A stretch of 64,000 nt of DNA from assembly GCA_020205615.1 (NCBI GenBank), contig CM035163.1, positions 53,603,899 through 53,667,898 on the forward strand. The letters run 5' to 3'. This DNA comes from Panax quinquefolius. Its lineage: Eukaryota; Streptophyta; Magnoliopsida; Apiales; Araliaceae. This document shows, one piece after another, positions 61,009 to 64,000 of the stretch (positions within the stretch are counted from its first letter, which is position 1; each line of letters begins with the position of its first letter). The notes below the pieces were generated by a model that saw only the letters and a list, made by a program, of their open reading frames with translations, did no database searches and had not been told where the DNA came from. The translations under genes and the position numbers were made by a program.

Positions 61009-61830
61009 TGTAAGATCACAACTTTTATGAATAAAGATTAATTTTTCTAAATATCATTTTGAGTATTAAGGTGTGAATTTGATATAATGTTATAGTTATG
61101 GGTAATATTTACAAATTTAACAAAGTAAGCAAGTTGTCATAAAATATTCGATTGGTCGGGGAATATTCATTTTATTAGGAAATATTCATATGACGACACA
61201 ATCATTGGTAGACCCCATAAAAAAATTACTGTTTGAGTTAGAAAATGACAGAAATATCTTTTTATAAAAATAACTGCGAAAGTTTTACCGTTAACTGTTG
61301 AAATACCCGATGATAAAAGTATAGTAATACGCGTGGTTGCATAATAGCACACGGTATTGTACATTATCTTTGATTATTGATGCTTACATGAGAAGTCACT
61401 TAATTATTGCCACAGTAATTGATGCATAATATCTCACATTATTGATTCAATTATTGTCACAGTATCATCTGTACAATATTTTATATTATTAAATCAATAA
61501 TTGAGACGACAAAATTATTCATATTATTATTTGTATTATTGACTATGTCTAGAAAGTTCTGTCGAGGAAAGGGGTTTGATCACCTAATTGCGCGCCAATA
61601 AGGAGAAATCTTTATCGGAAAGCCCCCTCTTTCCTGAGAATGGTCTGGTTATTAATATTGTGAGTTATAATATTAATGATGAATGTTAGTAAAAATATGT
61701 TTTGTGAAGCCAAGTGAATTGAGATAAATAGAGGGGTATTTTATGAAGTATTTGTTATAAATTTTGCTTATTATATGGACCCCCACTTACCCATTTTTCA
61801 AAATAGTCGGGAGAAAGTTATCTCAAATTT

Positions 61831-61883
<53 letters not shown>

Positions 61884-62652
61884 CAAGTTCACGTGGGTTG
61901 GGGGGGTTCACGGGTGTTATAGTGATTATATATATATTATATAATAAGTTTTATTTTTTTATGTAAAATAGAATATATTATATTTTATTGTTTGTATAGT
62001 GTTGCATAGTGTTGCATAGTAAAATCAAAATTTTTCGTCGAAATCGCCCGTGAAGTCGCCCGTGATTTTTCCCTACTTTGCGTCCAAATAGTATCCTGCC
62101 ATTCTCCTATAAATACAATGCTTAGTTTATAAATAAAAATCACACCAGAATTAGAGAATTCTTCCTCTATAATATTGAGCGTATTTCTTTAGAGTTTAAG
62201 GAAGCTTTGAGTGTAAAAAATAGTGCAAGTTTTCTTCAAGAATATCACCACCCTACTAGTCAGAAGTACTCTCCTTTTAAGGTAAGGGATATTATTTTTG
62301 TTCAATATTCGTATGAAATAATATTTTCTTCCATACTCTATAGTATGTAAGTAATATTATTTCGTTTTTGATTTCGAATTCGACACTAATTTTGTTAAGT
62401 ATTGCTTCTATACTCCGTGAAATTAGTAGAATATCCTTAAAATTTGCGCTTCATCTAGTATCTTTTCACGAAAATATTATTTTGAACATTCTTGATAATT
62501 TTTAATCTTTTTATGCTGGGATACTATTCACGGGGTACTATTCCCGAAGTACTATTCATGGGATACTATTCACTCAGGTACTATTCACCTAGGGTATTAT
62601 TCATTACAAAATTAATTTCTTTTCAGTCCAAATCATTTTTGATACAAAATAT
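61009..62652 (+). mobile_element. LTR I: 5' part of an E-type gypsy LTR, sense orientation
   Basis: A clear 5' terminus TGTAAGATCAC at 61009, then the same blocks as X and E in reverse order on the page. It has the GCGCGC block (about 61590), a long TA repeat (61836-61880), TATA at 62109 (CTATAAATAC), donor-like AAGGTAAGGG at 62282, and the ACTATTCAC array (62524-62610). It ends at 62652, where the oppositely oriented J begins. Its 3' half is missing. Confidence 0.85.
62524..62610 (+). repeat. ACTATTCAC short tandem array at the palindrome centre
   Basis: Six about 15-bp units of GGGATACTATTCACG type; the reverse complement of E's array. Confidence 0.85.
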
Positions 62653-64000
62653 TTCAGTGGAACGATACTAGATGAAGCGCAAATTTCAAAGATATTCTAC
62701 TAATTTCAAGGAGTATAGAAGCAATAGTTATCAACATAAGTGTAGAATTAAGAATATGAAACGAAATAATATTACTTACATACTACAGAGTATGGAAGAA
62801 AATATTATTTCTTACGAATATTGAACAAAAATAATATCCCTTACAACTGTTGAACAAAAATAATATTCCTTACGAATATTGAACAAAGATATAATTCCTT
62901 ACAAATATTGAACGAAAATAATATTCCTTACGAATATTGAAAAAAACAAAATTCCTTCCGAATACGAAAAATAATATCGTAAGCGGATATAAAATAAATA
63001 CTACCCCTTACCGTATAAGGAGAGTATTCCGACTAGTGTAGCGGAGATATTCTTAAAAAAAAATTGTACTGTTTTCTACACTTAAAGCTTCCTTAAACTC
63101 AAAAGAAATGCGCTCAATAATATAGAAGAAGAATTCTCTGATTCTGGTGTGATTTTTATTTCTAAACTGAGCATCCTATTTATAGGAGAATGGCAGGATA
63201 CTATTTAAGAAAAATAATCACTTTGTTTATAATGAAGATTCGAAGCAATTCACTAGCATCGATTAATTTTTTTTACTTTACTATGCAGTACTATGCATAT
63301 AATAAAATATAATATATTCTATTTTATATAAAAAAAAACTTATATAATATATATATAAGTAATAAAATAAAACTGAAATAACTTTCTACCGATAATTTTG
63401 AAAAATGAGTAAGTGGGGGTCCATGTAATAAGCCAAATTTATAACAAATATTTCATATAAAAAACCCCCCTCTATTTATCTCAATTCACCTGGCTTCACT
63501 AAACACATTTTTAATAACATTTATTCATCATTAATATTATAACTCACAATATTAACAACCAGATCATTCTCAGAAAAGAGGGGGCTTTCCGATAAGGACT
63601 TCTCCTTATTGGCGCGCAATTACGTGACCAAACCTCTTTCCTCGACAGAACTTTCTAGACATTGTCAATAATGCAAATAATAATATGAATAACTTTATCG
63701 TCTCAATTATTGATTTAATAATATAAAATATGGTGCAGATGGTACTGTGATAATAATTGAATCAATAATATGAGATACTATGCATCGGCTACTGTGGCAA
63801 TTATTGAATAAAACTGAGTGACTTCTCACGTAAGCATCAATAATCAAAGATATTGTACAATACCGAGTGCTATTATGCAACAACGCGTATTACTATTTTT
63901 ATCACCGGGTATTTCAACAGTTTAACGATAAAAGTTTTGCCGTTATTTTTATAAAAGGTTATTTATGTCGCTTTCTAAATCCGACAGTTATTCCGTTGTG
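62653..64000 (-). mobile_element. LTR J: 5' part of the same LTR type, antisense, head-to-head with I
   Basis: Reads on the minus strand as LTR I does on the plus strand. Shared, left to right on the page: GATACTAGATGAAGCGCAAA, the AATAATATT(C/A)CTTACGAATATTG array (62790-63000), donor-like GGTAAGGGG (63011-63010), TATA (63185-63177), GCGCGC block (about 63615) and on to the window edge. The array copy number differs from I. Its 5' terminus lies outside the window. Confidence 0.85.

Overview
The window is plant nuclear DNA, most likely from a eudicot with a repeat-rich genome. It is AT-rich and made almost entirely of LTR retrotransposons nested in one another. I found no host gene, tRNA, rRNA or CRISPR array. 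Every convincing coding remnant is a retrotransposon gag, pol or accessory ORF, and nearly all carry stops or frameshifts, as expected of old methylated heterochromatin. I could not identify the species.

Left half (1-18811), minus-strand elements. B is a chromovirus-like Ty3/gypsy element in antisense orientation. It has a 4.2-kb 5' LTR (14307-18548), an iMet-type PBS, an extra acidic/coiled-coil ORF before gag, then gag-PR and RT-RNase H. A (2717-11731, TSD TTATT) is inserted in B's protease. LTR X (1-1258) interrupts B's RNase H and runs off the left edge. B itself sits in a copia LTR (F0), of which 18549-18811 remains.

Middle (18812-40844), plus strand. D is an Ogre/Tat-lineage gypsy element. 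It has a gag zinc-knuckle region, a likely 149-bp intron, RT, RNase H, an archaeal-type second RNase H, integrase, a 3' region with an antisense ORF, a polypurine tract and a 3' LTR. F0 interrupts its gag side, C (21813-30427, TSD CCCAG) separates aRNH from integrase, and solo LTR E (37400-40362) splits its 3' LTR.

Right (41166-64000). F1 is a Ty1/copia element whose leader was hit by solo LTR K and by a second element of the same family, F2 (47155-58915, TSD GCCAC). F2 carries solo LTR H. F1's protease is cut by an unidentified repeat M, followed by two head-to-head gypsy LTR fragments (I and J) forming a large inverted repeat.

The most notable signals are these. A and C share the same two pol deletions (RT/RNase H and integrase core) yet have separate TSDs, so they look like a non-autonomous lineage moved in trans. 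The 3-kb LTR family carries a splice-donor-like motif just after its TATA box, paired with an acceptor immediately before gag. I/J form a potential hairpin-RNA locus with convergent promoters. D carries an Ogre-type intron that joins two ORFs in frame. All boundaries and alignments were read by eye.
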